A DNA stretch of 64,000 nt, from positions 1 to 64,000 of the forward strand of contig NZ_JIAK01000007.1 of assembly GCF_000620765.1 (NCBI RefSeq), written 5' to 3'. Every line of letters starts with the position of its first letter. Within the stretch, counting starts at the first letter, position 1. This stretch comes from Desulfovermiculus halophilus DSM 18834 (lineage in GTDB: Bacteria > Desulfobacterota > Desulfovibrionia > Desulfovibrionales > Desulfothermaceae). The notes below the pieces were generated by a model that made no database searches, was not told where the DNA came from, and saw only the letters and a list, made by a program, of their open reading frames with translations. Below, piece after piece: positions 25,593 through 33,656 of this stretch. Both the position numbers and the translations under genes were made by a program.

Positions 25593-26357
25593 CTACACGG
25601 CTCCACGCAGCTTGGCCCAGGCCAGGCCCAGATGCTCCCACATCGCCCGTTCCATGAACTGGATGTATCCGGCCTGGGGCAGCTGGTGTCCGATGTGCTT
25701 GGCCGAACGGTCGGGGTCGGTCAGGTAGCCGGCTGGGGCGGGGATCACCTCGAGGCCCTGCCCCTGAAACAAGGCAACGGCCCGGGGCAGATGAAAGGCC
25801 GAGGTAACCAGGATCACTGGTTCGCCGTCCCCTGCCCGTTCAGCCATCGCCGCGGCCTCATCCTCGGTGTTCATGGTCTGGTCCAGGGTGATCAGTCGGT
25901 TTGAGGCAATGCCCCAGGACTTGGCGACGTCGGCCATGAGCTCGGCGCTGCCCGGTCCGGGGGCATCCGACCCGCCGGAAGTGACCAGCTTGGCCCGGGG
26001 CAGGGCCTTGGCCAGCCTCACGCCTTCAGCAATCCGGTACAGGGACGATTCGCTCAGGCGGCTGACGGCAGGACGCTTCTTCCCTCCGTGCGCCCCTCCT
26101 CCCAGGACGACGATCCATTTCGCCCCTGACGGCGGATTGCGCAGGGGCTGATATCGCGATTCCAGATCGCCAAGGACCTGCTCTGGCAAAAATGGAGTGG
26201 ACACCAGAAGGAGCAGGCCGGTGCCTAATAGCAACAGCCCATAGCCCGCTATCCGTGATCTGTTGGCCAGGAGCAGCAGGCCGGCAATGAGGCAGATCAA
26301 AATGATTGGAAGGGGCATGAGCATGCCCCCGGCGAACTTTACAAGGGAAAACATCAT
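25593..26357 (-). CDS. YdcF/ElyC-family DUF218 membrane protein
   Basis: The 254-residue protein has two N-terminal transmembrane helices (about 9-25 and 34-52). A DUF218 domain follows: WIVVLGGGAHGGK, AEGVRLAKALPRAKLVTSGG, LDQTMNTEDEAAAMAE and VILVTSAFHLPRAVALF. ElyC relatives affect cell-envelope integrity and peptidoglycan lipid carriers. AGGACG stands before the ATG. It is convergent with the host-attachment gene, ending 15 bp after it. Confidence 0.8.
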   Translation of the reverse strand: MMFSLVKFAGGMLMPLPIILICLIAGLLLLANRSRIAGYGLLLLGTGLLLLVSTPFLPEQVLGDLESRYQPLRNPPSGAKWIVVLGGGAHGGKKRPAVSRLSESSLYRIAEGVRLAKALPRAKLVTSGGSDAPGPGSAELMADVAKSWGIASNRLITLDQTMNTEDEAAAMAERAGDGEPVILVTSAFHLPRAVALFQGQGLEVIPAPAGYLTDPDRSAKHIGHQLPQAGYIQFMERAMWEHLGLAWAKLRGAV

Positions 26358-26405
26358 AGAACGTCCTTTGAGCAGGCAAATCAGCGCCGTTCCCCGTGGC
26401 TGTGA

Positions 26406-26639
26406 TCACTTGCTGGTCTTGGTCCCGGAATAGGTAAGGGCGTTTTTGTCCTTGCTGAAGTAGCGGCCTTTGTCCCGGCCGATGACCCGGCCACAGGAAC
26501 ACATCAGCTTGTCCTCCCGAACCTGGACTTCATATCGCCTGCCGATCCGGTCCTTGTGGCAGCGCAGGACCTGGCCCGGTCCGATCTTGTGGTATTTGAA
26601 TAGCTTCTGTTTGCAGCCCGAGCATTTGATGGTCAGCAT
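26406..26639 (-). CDS. Small zinc-ribbon protein (77 residues)
   Basis: The product has two paired cysteine motifs, IKCSGCKQKL at the N-terminus and LMCSCGRVIGRD later, plus CHKDR between them. That is a zinc-ribbon or rubredoxin-like knuckle. It is basic overall and could bind nucleic acid; no function is known to me. It lies 48 bp upstream of the DUF218 gene on the same strand and may share its transcript. A longer overlapping frame (26530-26769) lacks a ribosome site and was not used. Confidence 0.6.
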   Translation of the reverse strand: MLTIKCSGCKQKLFKYHKIGPGQVLRCHKDRIGRRYEVQVREDKLMCSCGRVIGRDKGRYFSKDKNALTYSGTKTSK

Positions 26640-26904
26640 GGAATGACGAAATATTCTGTCGTGTGCAGGCGTTAGTGAGGCGCAGGTAAAGATAAATCCG
26701 GCTTTCCTTGTACGCTAACTCCGCGAGTGGCATTTGATCCATGCGGCGTAGCAGCTGATTCAGTTTCATGCAATATCAGGGCTGGCCATAAAAAGATGTC
26801 TTCCCTCTTCTGGCCCGACCCGCTAGAGTTTGACAGAAGCGAGTGCCTGAGGCATTTTGCAATGAGAAAATAGCGTTAAAGTTATGCTTTTATAGGGTCG
26901 CATT

Positions 26905-27135
26905 ATGAAATCAATCAGCCTGCGAAATGTTCCAGACGATATGTATGCCGCTTTGCAGGAGATGGCCCGGGAAAATCGGCGCAGTCTGCAAGAGCAGGTG
27001 AAGTATCTTCTGGAACAGGAAGTGAACCTTGTTCGTCAAAGCCCGACCTCCAGAGCCAGTGCTTGGCGAAAGAAGCTTGATTCCCGCAACTGTCTTGATA
27101 TCCCAGAGCTCATCCGTGAGGACAGGAATCGATGA
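26905..27135 (+). CDS. Ribbon-helix-helix antitoxin (FitA/VapB-like), orphan
   Basis: The 76-residue protein has the RHH strand KSISLRNVPDDMYAALQEMA followed by the helix NRRSLQEQVKYLLEQE, typical of FitA/VapB antitoxins that bind their own promoter. Its partner should be a PIN-domain VapC toxin starting at the overlapping ATGA. Here that frame (27132) stops after seven codons. A PIN-like tail follows at about 27178-27238, so the toxin has been deleted. The antitoxin itself looks intact. Confidence 0.8.
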   Translation: MKSISLRNVPDDMYAALQEMARENRRSLQEQVKYLLEQEVNLVRQSPTSRASAWRKKLDSRNCLDIPELIREDRNR

Positions 27136-27238
27136 TCGGCATTATCTTGCCCTAGGCCTTGAATAGGTGGGGAAGAGTGTTTACAGCTGACAAAAACATG
27201 CTGGAAGCAGCCAAGATTTTACATCTCAGTATTTGATA
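27132..27238 (+). pseudogene. VapC-like PIN toxin remnant
   Basis: ATG at 27132 overlaps the antitoxin stop (ATGA), as in intact vapBC pairs, but the frame ends after MIGIILP. About 40 bp later a frame reads FTADKNMLEAAKILHLSI and then stops. This resembles the C-terminal TAD-containing end of PIN toxins. Nearly the whole catalytic domain is missing, consistent with an internal deletion. Confidence 0.5.
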
Positions 27239-27273
27239 GCCATGCGTAACAAGAAAAAGACAAGCTGACGACC

Positions 27274-28035
27274 ATGGACACATACACCATACTCAAACAG
27301 CTGTTGACCCAGATCCAAAACGGCAGCCTGGATGTGGAACAGGGGCTGGAAAAACTGCGCGACTTCCCGGTCATGGATATCGGGCACACCCGGATCGATA
27401 TGCACCGATCACTGCGGAACGGCTTTCCGGAGGTGGTCTACGGCGAGGGCAAGACCCCGCAGCAGGTGGGGGAGATATTTCAACGGATGGAGGATCAGGC
27501 CAGCGTCTTAGCCACCCGGGTTTCGTCCGAGATGGCCGAGTATGTGCAGACCATCTGCCCGGAAGCCGAGTACAATGCCCTGGGCCGAACCTTGATCCGG
27601 GTCCGGGATGAAATCAGGCCCCTGGAGGGCGAGGTGGCCATTGTCACTGCTGGCACATCCGATCTGCCCGTGGCCGAGGAAGCGCGGGTGACCTGCGGGA
27701 TGCTCGGCACCCGGGCAACCATTGTGTCCGACGTTGGGGTGGCCGGCATTCACCGTCTTCTGGACCGGCTCGCGGACCTGCGCAAGGCCCGGGTCATCAT
27801 CGTGGTCGCGGGCATGGAAGGCGCCCTGGCCAGCGTCATCGGCGGTTTGGTATCTCAGCCCATCATTGCCGTGCCCACTTCTGTGGGATACGGCGCCTCC
27901 CTGTCCGGATTCACCGCCTTGATGGGCATGCTCACCTCCTGCGCCAGCGGGGTGAGTGTGGTGAATATCGACAACGGCTTCGGCGCCGCCTGTGCGGCCT
28001 GGAAGATAATCAACCTGATGCAGGCATGGGGGTGA
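27274..28035 (+). CDS. larB: Nickel-pincer cofactor biosynthesis protein LarB
   Basis: LarB carboxylates nicotinic acid adenine dinucleotide, the first step to the nickel-pincer nucleotide of lactate racemase-type enzymes. The 253-residue protein has an N-terminal helical part and a PurE-like C-terminal domain. Markers are FPEVVYGEGKTPQQV, VTAGTSDLPVAEEA, TIVSDVGVAGIHRL, VAGMEGALASVIGGLV and VPTSVGYGAS. LarE is encoded 15 kb away (42903-43721). No LarC or LarA is in the window. Confidence 0.92.
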   Translation: MDTYTILKQLLTQIQNGSLDVEQGLEKLRDFPVMDIGHTRIDMHRSLRNGFPEVVYGEGKTPQQVGEIFQRMEDQASVLATRVSSEMAEYVQTICPEAEYNALGRTLIRVRDEIRPLEGEVAIVTAGTSDLPVAEEARVTCGMLGTRATIVSDVGVAGIHRLLDRLADLRKARVIIVVAGMEGALASVIGGLVSQPIIAVPTSVGYGASLSGFTALMGMLTSCASGVSVVNIDNGFGAACAAWKIINLMQAWG

Positions 28036-28360
28036 GAGTGCGGAGAAGAGTTTGAAGAAGACCTGAAGCATGTCGCATTCCATCTGGTTCAGGTCAACGA
28101 TGAGGAATAAGGACCTGATCTGCTATCTTGCGGGACTCATTCGCCCCGGATCCGGAACAGAAAGCAGCATCCCTCACCTGGTTGCACAATAAAAAAAAAC
28201 GTGTTACCAGCTGTTCTCAGCTTGTGCCCGATAGAGATGTTGAGCCCCTGAGCCGGGCTCCTTCGAGGGCCGGGGCAGGCCTCTGTTATTTGGTGCTATT
28301 TTTTTGAAATTCGTGTGCAGTTTGTGGCCTTGCTGCTGCAAGCGGTGAATGGAGGAAGGC
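28036..28360. other. Intergenic region before TonB receptor, nothing recognised
   Basis: No gene or terminator was found. GC-rich hairpins occur near 28250 (GAGCCGGGCTC type), but no cobalamin, nickel-cobalt or other riboswitch signature could be recognised by eye. GGAGGAAGG at its end serves the TonB receptor gene. Confidence 0.4.
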
Positions 28361-30649
28361 ATGGATGAGTACAGGAGAGGGCAGACGTTACGGGTGCGAA
28401 AGGGGCATTATGCAGTGCACGCGAGAATGGCCGCCACCACATGGCTGATCCGGTTCATTGGTGCCGCATTGCTGCTCACCGCCGTCCAGGCCGGGGCTGA
28501 GGAGAACGGTGGGCACAAGGACGTGATGACCATGGAGGAGCTGACTGTGACCTCGGATCCGATCATTCAGCCCACCAGGCAGGCGGACGAGACCGTGTAT
28601 ACCGGGACCGAGATCACCACCAAGGGTATCGAGAGCCAGGGGGCCAAGGCCCGGACCAGTGTCTACGAGAGCATGGATGTCCTGCCCGGGGTGAATGTGG
28701 AGAGCGCGGATCAGTTCGGCTTGGGTGCGGAGCAGAGAAATGTCCGGGTCCGGGGGGTAAAGGGCTACTTCGGGGCATTGACTGTGCTTGGAGTACCCAA
28801 CTACGGGGGCAATCCCATCGGCCCCCGGGACTACCTCTACGATATGGAGAACTTTCAGTCCGTTTCCGTGTACAAGGGGGCCGTGCCGGCCAATATCGGA
28901 ACCGGCGTGGGATCCAGGGGAGGGGCCGTAGTCCTCAAGCCCCTGTGGCCCACGGAAGACTTTGGGCTCAAGCTGTCCCAGAACCTGGGCTCGGATTCGT
29001 ATCAGCGGAGCTTTGTGCGCATGGATTCCGGCACTCTGCCCCGGACCGGAACCAGATTGTCCGCTTCCTATTCCTATTCTGAGGCGGAAAAGTGGAAAGG
29101 GCCGGGAGAGACCGGACCCAGAGACAACCTGAACATCGCCTTGACCCAGGATTTTGGGGACCTGGTGGAGGCCAAGCTGTGGGTGAACCACAACCAGCTG
29201 GACCAGGACCTGTACCGGGCCTTGAGGTTCGAACAGGCGGACAAGCTGTCCGACTTTCAGGATTTTGACTTCAACTCCCGGCTGAGCGGAGATCCGGCGC
29301 AGGATATCTCGTATTACAAATACAACCGGGGAAGCTACGAAAACACGGATGTCCTGGGCGTGGTGAATATCACCCCTTCCGACAGCCTGCGCCTGACCCT
29401 CAAGCCCTATCTTTCCAGGGAAGATTCCGAGATTTACGAGGGGACCCAGGCCAGGGGAGGCGTGGTCCAGAAGCGGGAACGGGAGATCGACCGGGAAGGT
29501 GCGATCTCTGAATTGTCCTGGGACAAGGGGGGCGTTCAGTCGGTTGTGGGTTACCTGTTTGAACGATCGGACATGGATATCTCATCCCGGGACTACCTTC
29601 CTGTCTCTGACGGCCTGGCCTACAGGGGAGCAGGGATTGTGGCCAGCCCCAGCGGGGACAACTACGTGCACAGCCCGTATGTCAAGCTCTCCGGCAGCCT
29701 GGGGAGCCTGGACTGGCAGGCGGGGCTGAAGTACTTCTATTACGACGAAGCATCCAGCCAGGGATATATTGATGCTGACGGCTCTCTGCAAAGAGCGGCG
29801 GACCTGGACCGGGAAGCCAGAACCTACGATATGTTTCTGCCCACGGCCGGATTGGGCTACTGGGCCTCGGACAGCATCTATCTCCATGCCAGCTACGGCA
29901 AGAACTTCGTCCGCCCCTACGCCTACATGCCTATTGTGGCCACCTACAACAATAACCGGAAGGACTTCCAGGACCAGGGCGTAACCCTGAACGACCTGTT
30001 CGACGGCTACGACATGGAAGAGTCGGACAACTTTGACCTCGGGGTCCGCTACTCAACTCCCTGGTGCGAGATCGCGCCCACCCTGTTCTATGCCGAGCAC
30101 TCCAATCTGCTGACCCCGGTCTTTGATCCCAGGGTGAACCAGACCTACTACCAGAACGTGGGGGAGGCCACCAGCTACGGACTGGATCTGGAGACCAGCT
30201 TTTTCCTCCATGACAACCTGACCCTGTTCATCAATCCCACCTATACGGTCATGGAGTACGAGGATGACATCACTTTTCAGGGAGAGACCCTGGATACCGA
30301 GGGGAACCAGGTCATCGACACTCCGGAGCTCATGGTCCGCGGCGGCCTGATATTTAACTGGAAGGATCTGGAACTCATCCCCTCGGTCCGGTACACAGGC
30401 CGGCGCTACGGAGATGTGGCCCACAATGAGCGGATCGACTCCTACACCACAGTGGATGTTCAGGCCACCTATACCCTGGAGAAAGCTGTCCGGGACAGGG
30501 ACCTCAAGCTGTCTCTGGAGCTGAATAATATCCTGGACGAGGAGTACATCTCCAGCATTACAGCCATGGACTACAATCAGGGCGGCGAGGCCAGCTATTA
30601 CGTGGGGGCCCCGTTTTCCGCCGTAGTCTCGGCCTCTGTGGACTTCTAA
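28361..30649 (+). CDS. TonB-dependent outer-membrane receptor
   Basis: The 762-residue protein imports a chelate or other large nutrient across the outer membrane using TonB energy. It shows a TonB-box-like MEELTVTS after the leader, a plug domain (LPGVNVESADQ, RNVRVRGVKGYFG, SVYKGAVPANIGTG) and a long barrel ending in SASVDF with terminal Phe. The ATG at 28361 follows GGAGGAAGG. It makes a long leader whose hydrophobic core begins only near MAATTWLIRF. The ligand is unknown. It follows larB, but no metal gene is linked directly. Confidence 0.88.
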   Translation: MDEYRRGQTLRVRKGHYAVHARMAATTWLIRFIGAALLLTAVQAGAEENGGHKDVMTMEELTVTSDPIIQPTRQADETVYTGTEITTKGIESQGAKARTSVYESMDVLPGVNVESADQFGLGAEQRNVRVRGVKGYFGALTVLGVPNYGGNPIGPRDYLYDMENFQSVSVYKGAVPANIGTGVGSRGGAVVLKPLWPTEDFGLKLSQNLGSDSYQRSFVRMDSGTLPRTGTRLSASYSYSEAEKWKGPGETGPRDNLNIALTQDFGDLVEAKLWVNHNQLDQDLYRALRFEQADKLSDFQDFDFNSRLSGDPAQDISYYKYNRGSYENTDVLGVVNITPSDSLRLTLKPYLSREDSEIYEGTQARGGVVQKREREIDREGAISELSWDKGGVQSVVGYLFERSDMDISSRDYLPVSDGLAYRGAGIVASPSGDNYVHSPYVKLSGSLGSLDWQAGLKYFYYDEASSQGYIDADGSLQRAADLDREARTYDMFLPTAGLGYWASDSIYLHASYGKNFVRPYAYMPIVATYNNNRKDFQDQGVTLNDLFDGYDMEESDNFDLGVRYSTPWCEIAPTLFYAEHSNLLTPVFDPRVNQTYYQNVGEATSYGLDLETSFFLHDNLTLFINPTYTVMEYEDDITFQGETLDTEGNQVIDTPELMVRGGLIFNWKDLELIPSVRYTGRRYGDVAHNERIDSYTTVDVQATYTLEKAVRDRDLKLSLELNNILDEEYISSITAMDYNQGGEASYYVGAPFSAVVSASVDF

Positions 30650-30683
30650 ATTTGGTTTCCTCGACCTAGCCTGTCGGTTTTTG

Positions 30684-30891
30684 GAGTTTGCCGTCTCTTC
30701 TGTGTGCCCACTTTCGGCCCGGTATTTTCTAACTCCCGCCAAAGGGGGATCCCTGCCCCCTCCCGGCTACTCACGTGCAGGTCACTGCTTTCTGTGTGAC
30801 GAAAGCATATCATGCACGTGAGTGCCGGGTGGCGGGACCAAGAAAATGTGCGGGTCTGTCGCTCACGGCACACAGAAGAGACGGCAAACTC
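30684..30891. repeat. Composite palindromic intergenic repeat (about 208 bp)
   Basis: The outer arms at 30684-30708 and 30867-30891 are a perfect 25-bp inverted repeat (core GTTTGCCGTCTCTTCTGTG). An inner pair, CTCACGTGCA/TGCACGTGAG, adds a second stem. Its left half, up to about 30800, recurs at about 45005-45150 with high identity, and a fragment recurs at about 33608-33652. It is a dispersed intergenic element of unknown kind. Confidence 0.75.
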
Positions 30892-30935
30892 TTATTTATG
30901 CAATGCCACTTCCTGTGTCCAAGAGCCTAAAATTG

Positions 30936-31793
30936 TCATCCCCTGTCCCCCACGGTGAGCAAAACTCCGGCAAGTATTGCTCCGGCTCCGAGCCAGCCCA
31001 GGAGGGAGAAGGTTTCCCCCCACCAGAAATAGGCCACCACTGCCGCGGCCACCGGTTCCAGGGTGGCCACGATGGAGGCCCGGGAGGCCTGTAGCAGCTT
31101 CAAGCCGGCGTAATAGGCATGGTAGGCCAGGTAGGTGCAGACAAAGGCGATGGCTCCCAGGGCGGCCCAGGCTGTGGGGGTTTTATGGGCAAAGGACACA
31201 AATGGGGCCAGGAACAGGGAACCAATGGGCAGTAGATAGAGAAACAGGTTTGGGGCGGTGTAGCCTTTGGAGAACGGTTTGCCCAGGACATAATACATGG
31301 AGTAGCAGAATCCTGCGGTTAAGCCAAAGAGCACGGCCGGTATGCTCACACTGCCGTGAATACCTTTATTGCCCAGGGAGATGAAGGCCACCCCGGCAAT
31401 GGTCAGAGCCACAGCGGAAAGCTTTACATAGGTCAGGGGCTCCATGAAAAAGATCCTGGCCATCACCGCCACCCAGGCCGGAGCGGTGTACAGCAGGACC
31501 GCGGCCAGGGCCGCCCCTCCGCTCTGCACCGAAAGCTGGAATGATCCGTAGAACATGGTCACTCCGGTCAGTGCGAAGAGGAGGAGAAGGGGGATGTCTT
31601 TTTTCTGCACCGATGTCTCTTGGGCCCAGATCGCCTGCCCCCCGAACAGGGCCCAGGCCAATACGCCCCGCCAGAAGGCAATTTCCAGGGGGGCGATCCC
31701 TTCTGCCAGGGCCAGCCTGGAAATCGGTCCGAGCAGGCCCCAGAGGACCGCGGCCAGGGCGATCAAAAGATAACCTTTGAGGTGCATAGACAT
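30936..31793 (-). CDS. EamA/DMT-family transporter
   Basis: The 285-residue protein has about ten transmembrane helices in two EamA repeats, e.g. LIALAAVLWGLLGPISRLAL at the start and FGLTAGFCYSMYYVLGK opening the second repeat. Such proteins export amino acids or metabolites, or import nucleotides or sugars; the substrate is not readable. The ATG at 31793 is used; the next ATG is two codons on. It ends 45 bp from the repeat element. Confidence 0.8.
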   Translation of the reverse strand: MSMHLKGYLLIALAAVLWGLLGPISRLALAEGIAPLEIAFWRGVLAWALFGGQAIWAQETSVQKKDIPLLLLFALTGVTMFYGSFQLSVQSGGAALAAVLLYTAPAWVAVMARIFFMEPLTYVKLSAVALTIAGVAFISLGNKGIHGSVSIPAVLFGLTAGFCYSMYYVLGKPFSKGYTAPNLFLYLLPIGSLFLAPFVSFAHKTPTAWAALGAIAFVCTYLAYHAYYAGLKLLQASRASIVATLEPVAAAVVAYFWWGETFSLLGWLGAGAILAGVLLTVGDRG

Positions 31794-31885
31794 GACCAAA
31801 ACCAAATCCGGTTGGGGTTAGACATCCGGGCCAGCTGTGCCCTGCGCAGGGCACAACCACTACAGGATGATATGCTTTTTCTCAA

Positions 31886-32467
31886 TCACAGAAGCAGGGC
31901 AAAGGCCAGAGTGAGAAGCAGGGGGGCACAAAAGTTGTCGTCCACCCGGGTCAGGAAGAGTTCGGCCAGGGTCAGGCCTGCTGCGGAGAGGATCAGGAGG
32001 ATCCATCTGTCGGGCATGATCCAGGCGGTAGACAGCAGGCAGGCTGCCAGAAAGGCAAGGCTGCCCTCCAGGGACTTGCCGCCCCGGATTCTGATCCGGC
32101 CCAGCTTGGCGCCGATCAGGGCTGCGGCGGCATCCCCGGCCATGAACCCGGTATAGGCCAGCACGATATACTGGACAGGCAGGGAGAGGGCAAGACCAAA
32201 GACGAGGTAGGACAGGGTCAGAGAGAGGAAGTAGTAGGTGGCTCCGGTCAGGCCTTTGTGCTCATGTTCCCGCAGGATATCGGCAAAGAAGAATCCGTAC
32301 ACCCTGCCCAGGAGGGGATATCTCGGTCTGCACAGGTCCAGGAGCAGGTTGCAGAGCGCGAAGCCGGTCAGAGCCGGGGCTGCGGTATGAGCCGGAAGAT
32401 ACATGAGCAGGACCGGAACGGCCGCTGCGACCAGATGCAGGGCTTTTCTCTTGATTTCCGGGTCCAT
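31886..32467 (-). CDS. Polyprenol/diacylglycerol kinase-like membrane protein
   Basis: The 193-residue integral membrane protein resembles the SEC59/dolichol-phytol kinase and CDP-DAG synthase group. It opens with EIKRKALHLVAAAVPVL (RKxxH start) and has GDAAAALIGAKLGRIRI and GKSLEGSLAFL, the nucleotide-binding signature of the family. Predicted reaction: CTP-dependent phosphorylation of a polyprenol or lipid alcohol. The ATG at 32467 follows GAGGG. It lies 46 bp downstream of azlD on the same strand. Confidence 0.75.
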   Translation of the reverse strand: MDPEIKRKALHLVAAAVPVLLMYLPAHTAAPALTGFALCNLLLDLCRPRYPLLGRVYGFFFADILREHEHKGLTGATYYFLSLTLSYLVFGLALSLPVQYIVLAYTGFMAGDAAAALIGAKLGRIRIRGGKSLEGSLAFLAACLLSTAWIMPDRWILLILSAAGLTLAELFLTRVDDNFCAPLLLTLAFALLL

Positions 32468-32513
32468 TGATCCCTCATCGCATTGGCGGGAAGAACGGGA
32501 TGGCCGTCCGAAC

Positions 32514-32837
32514 TCACGCCATGCAGCGGAACAGGGCGACCACCCCCATTCCGGCCACAATGGCCCCGACAAAGCTGTCGGTCCATTTGGCCACGGCAAA
32601 GGTGGGCAGAGCGGCCCAGAGATAGACGTTGTCCGCCTCCAGGTTGAGCCTTTTGTCGGTCAAAACCAGGGAGGGCACAAGCATGGCGGCCAAGACTGCG
32701 GCTGGTACGAGCTGGAGCCATTTGACCAGCCAGGGGGAGAGGGTTTTGGTGGACAAGGCGGTGATCGGCAGCAGCCTCGGCCCGTAGGTGACCGCCATCA
32801 TGCCGACAATGATCAGGAAGATCGTGAATTGATCCAT
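32514..32837 (-). CDS. azlD: AzlD-like branched-chain amino acid exporter subunit
   Basis: The 107-residue membrane protein has four helices and the AzlD features TYGPRLLPI and WLQLVPAAVLAAML. Together with AzlC it forms an exporter of branched-chain amino acids. The ATG at 32837 overlaps the azlC end by 25 bp, so the two are coupled. Confidence 0.85.
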   Translation of the reverse strand: MDQFTIFLIIVGMMAVTYGPRLLPITALSTKTLSPWLVKWLQLVPAAVLAAMLVPSLVLTDKRLNLEADNVYLWAALPTFAVAKWTDSFVGAIVAGMGVVALFRCMA

Positions 32838-33541
32838 GTTTCTGCTCCCAGTCCCAGGCTGGCGGCCACCACAGTGGCCAGAATGACATTTGCTTGGGAC
32901 AGCCCGGCCAAGGCCAGGCCCGCTGATAGCAGACCCGCCAGGACCGCGGTTATCCATCTGCCTGGGGTGGTCAACTGCCAGGACAGCAGGACCATGAACA
33001 TGGCCGGCAACGCATAGTCCAGGCCGATGGGTTTGACGTCAGTGATCAAGGAGCCGGCGAACAATCCAAGAAATGAACCGGCCAGCCAGGCGGCCTGGGC
33101 GGTCATGTTGATGGCCAGGGTTTCTGTCTTGTCCGTTTCTCCTTTTGGAAATCTGCTGGAGTGCAGGGCAAAGGTCTCGTCAGTGAGCTGAAAAGCGAAC
33201 ATGGCCTGCTGCCACCTGGTCCAGGAGCGCAGGTATGGGGCCAGGGCGGCGGACATGAGCAGGTGACGGAGGTTGACCACAAAGGTGGTCAAAATGACCG
33301 AGGCCGGGCCGGTCCCTGCGGCCAAGAGGCCCACGGCAACCAGCTGGGCCGAGCCGGCGAAGACCAGCAGAGACATGAGCAGGGTGTTGGCTGGAGACAG
33401 CCCGCTTTTCTGAGCCAGGACTCCGTAAGCGAAGCCAACCGGCAGATAGCCAAGAACGACCGGAAGGGTCTGCTGCATGGCCCGAAACAGCCAGCCGGGC
33501 CCGGCGGTGGGAGAGGTGTTGTGAATCCGCATGGTCTGCAT
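32813..33541 (-). CDS. azlC: AzlC-like branched-chain amino acid exporter
   Basis: The 242-residue membrane protein has the AzlC motifs PVVLGYLPVGFAYGVLA, FAGSAQLVAVGLL, VVNLRHLLMS and FQLTDETFAL. It should export valine-type amino acids with AzlD. The start may be at 33541 or the ATG at 33529. A fragment of the dispersed repeat lies upstream at about 33608-33652, between this gene and the MATE-like gene. Confidence 0.88.
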   Translation of the reverse strand: MQTMRIHNTSPTAGPGWLFRAMQQTLPVVLGYLPVGFAYGVLAQKSGLSPANTLLMSLLVFAGSAQLVAVGLLAAGTGPASVILTTFVVNLRHLLMSAALAPYLRSWTRWQQAMFAFQLTDETFALHSSRFPKGETDKTETLAINMTAQAAWLAGSFLGLFAGSLITDVKPIGLDYALPAMFMVLLSWQLTTPGRWITAVLAGLLSAGLALAGLSQANVILATVVAASLGLGAETWINSRSS

Positions 33542-33607
33542 CCGTGGTTGTGGCTCTTGGACCCTAAAAATGAATTGTTTGCACCAACCTGCTGGCCCAG
33601 ACTGTAC

Positions 33608-33652
33608 TGGCCCCGCTTTCGGCCCGCTATTTTCCTGATCCCGGCACAGGGG
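33608..33652. repeat. Fragment of the dispersed composite repeat
   Basis: GCTTTCGGCCCGCTATTTTC and the following bases match the middle of the repeat at 30684-30891 and about 45005-45150 with several mismatches. It occupies the short gap between the azlC and MATE-like genes. Confidence 0.55.
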
Positions 33653-33656
33653 GTGC

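Noticed and set aside
26530-26769. 79-codon frame above the zinc-ribbon gene
   Set aside because: No ribosome site, and the C-terminal half is an out-of-frame reading of the ribbon protein.
28036-28360. Possible riboswitch before the TonB receptor
   Set aside because: No cobalamin, nickel-cobalt or other conserved core could be recognised; a covariance-model scan would decide.
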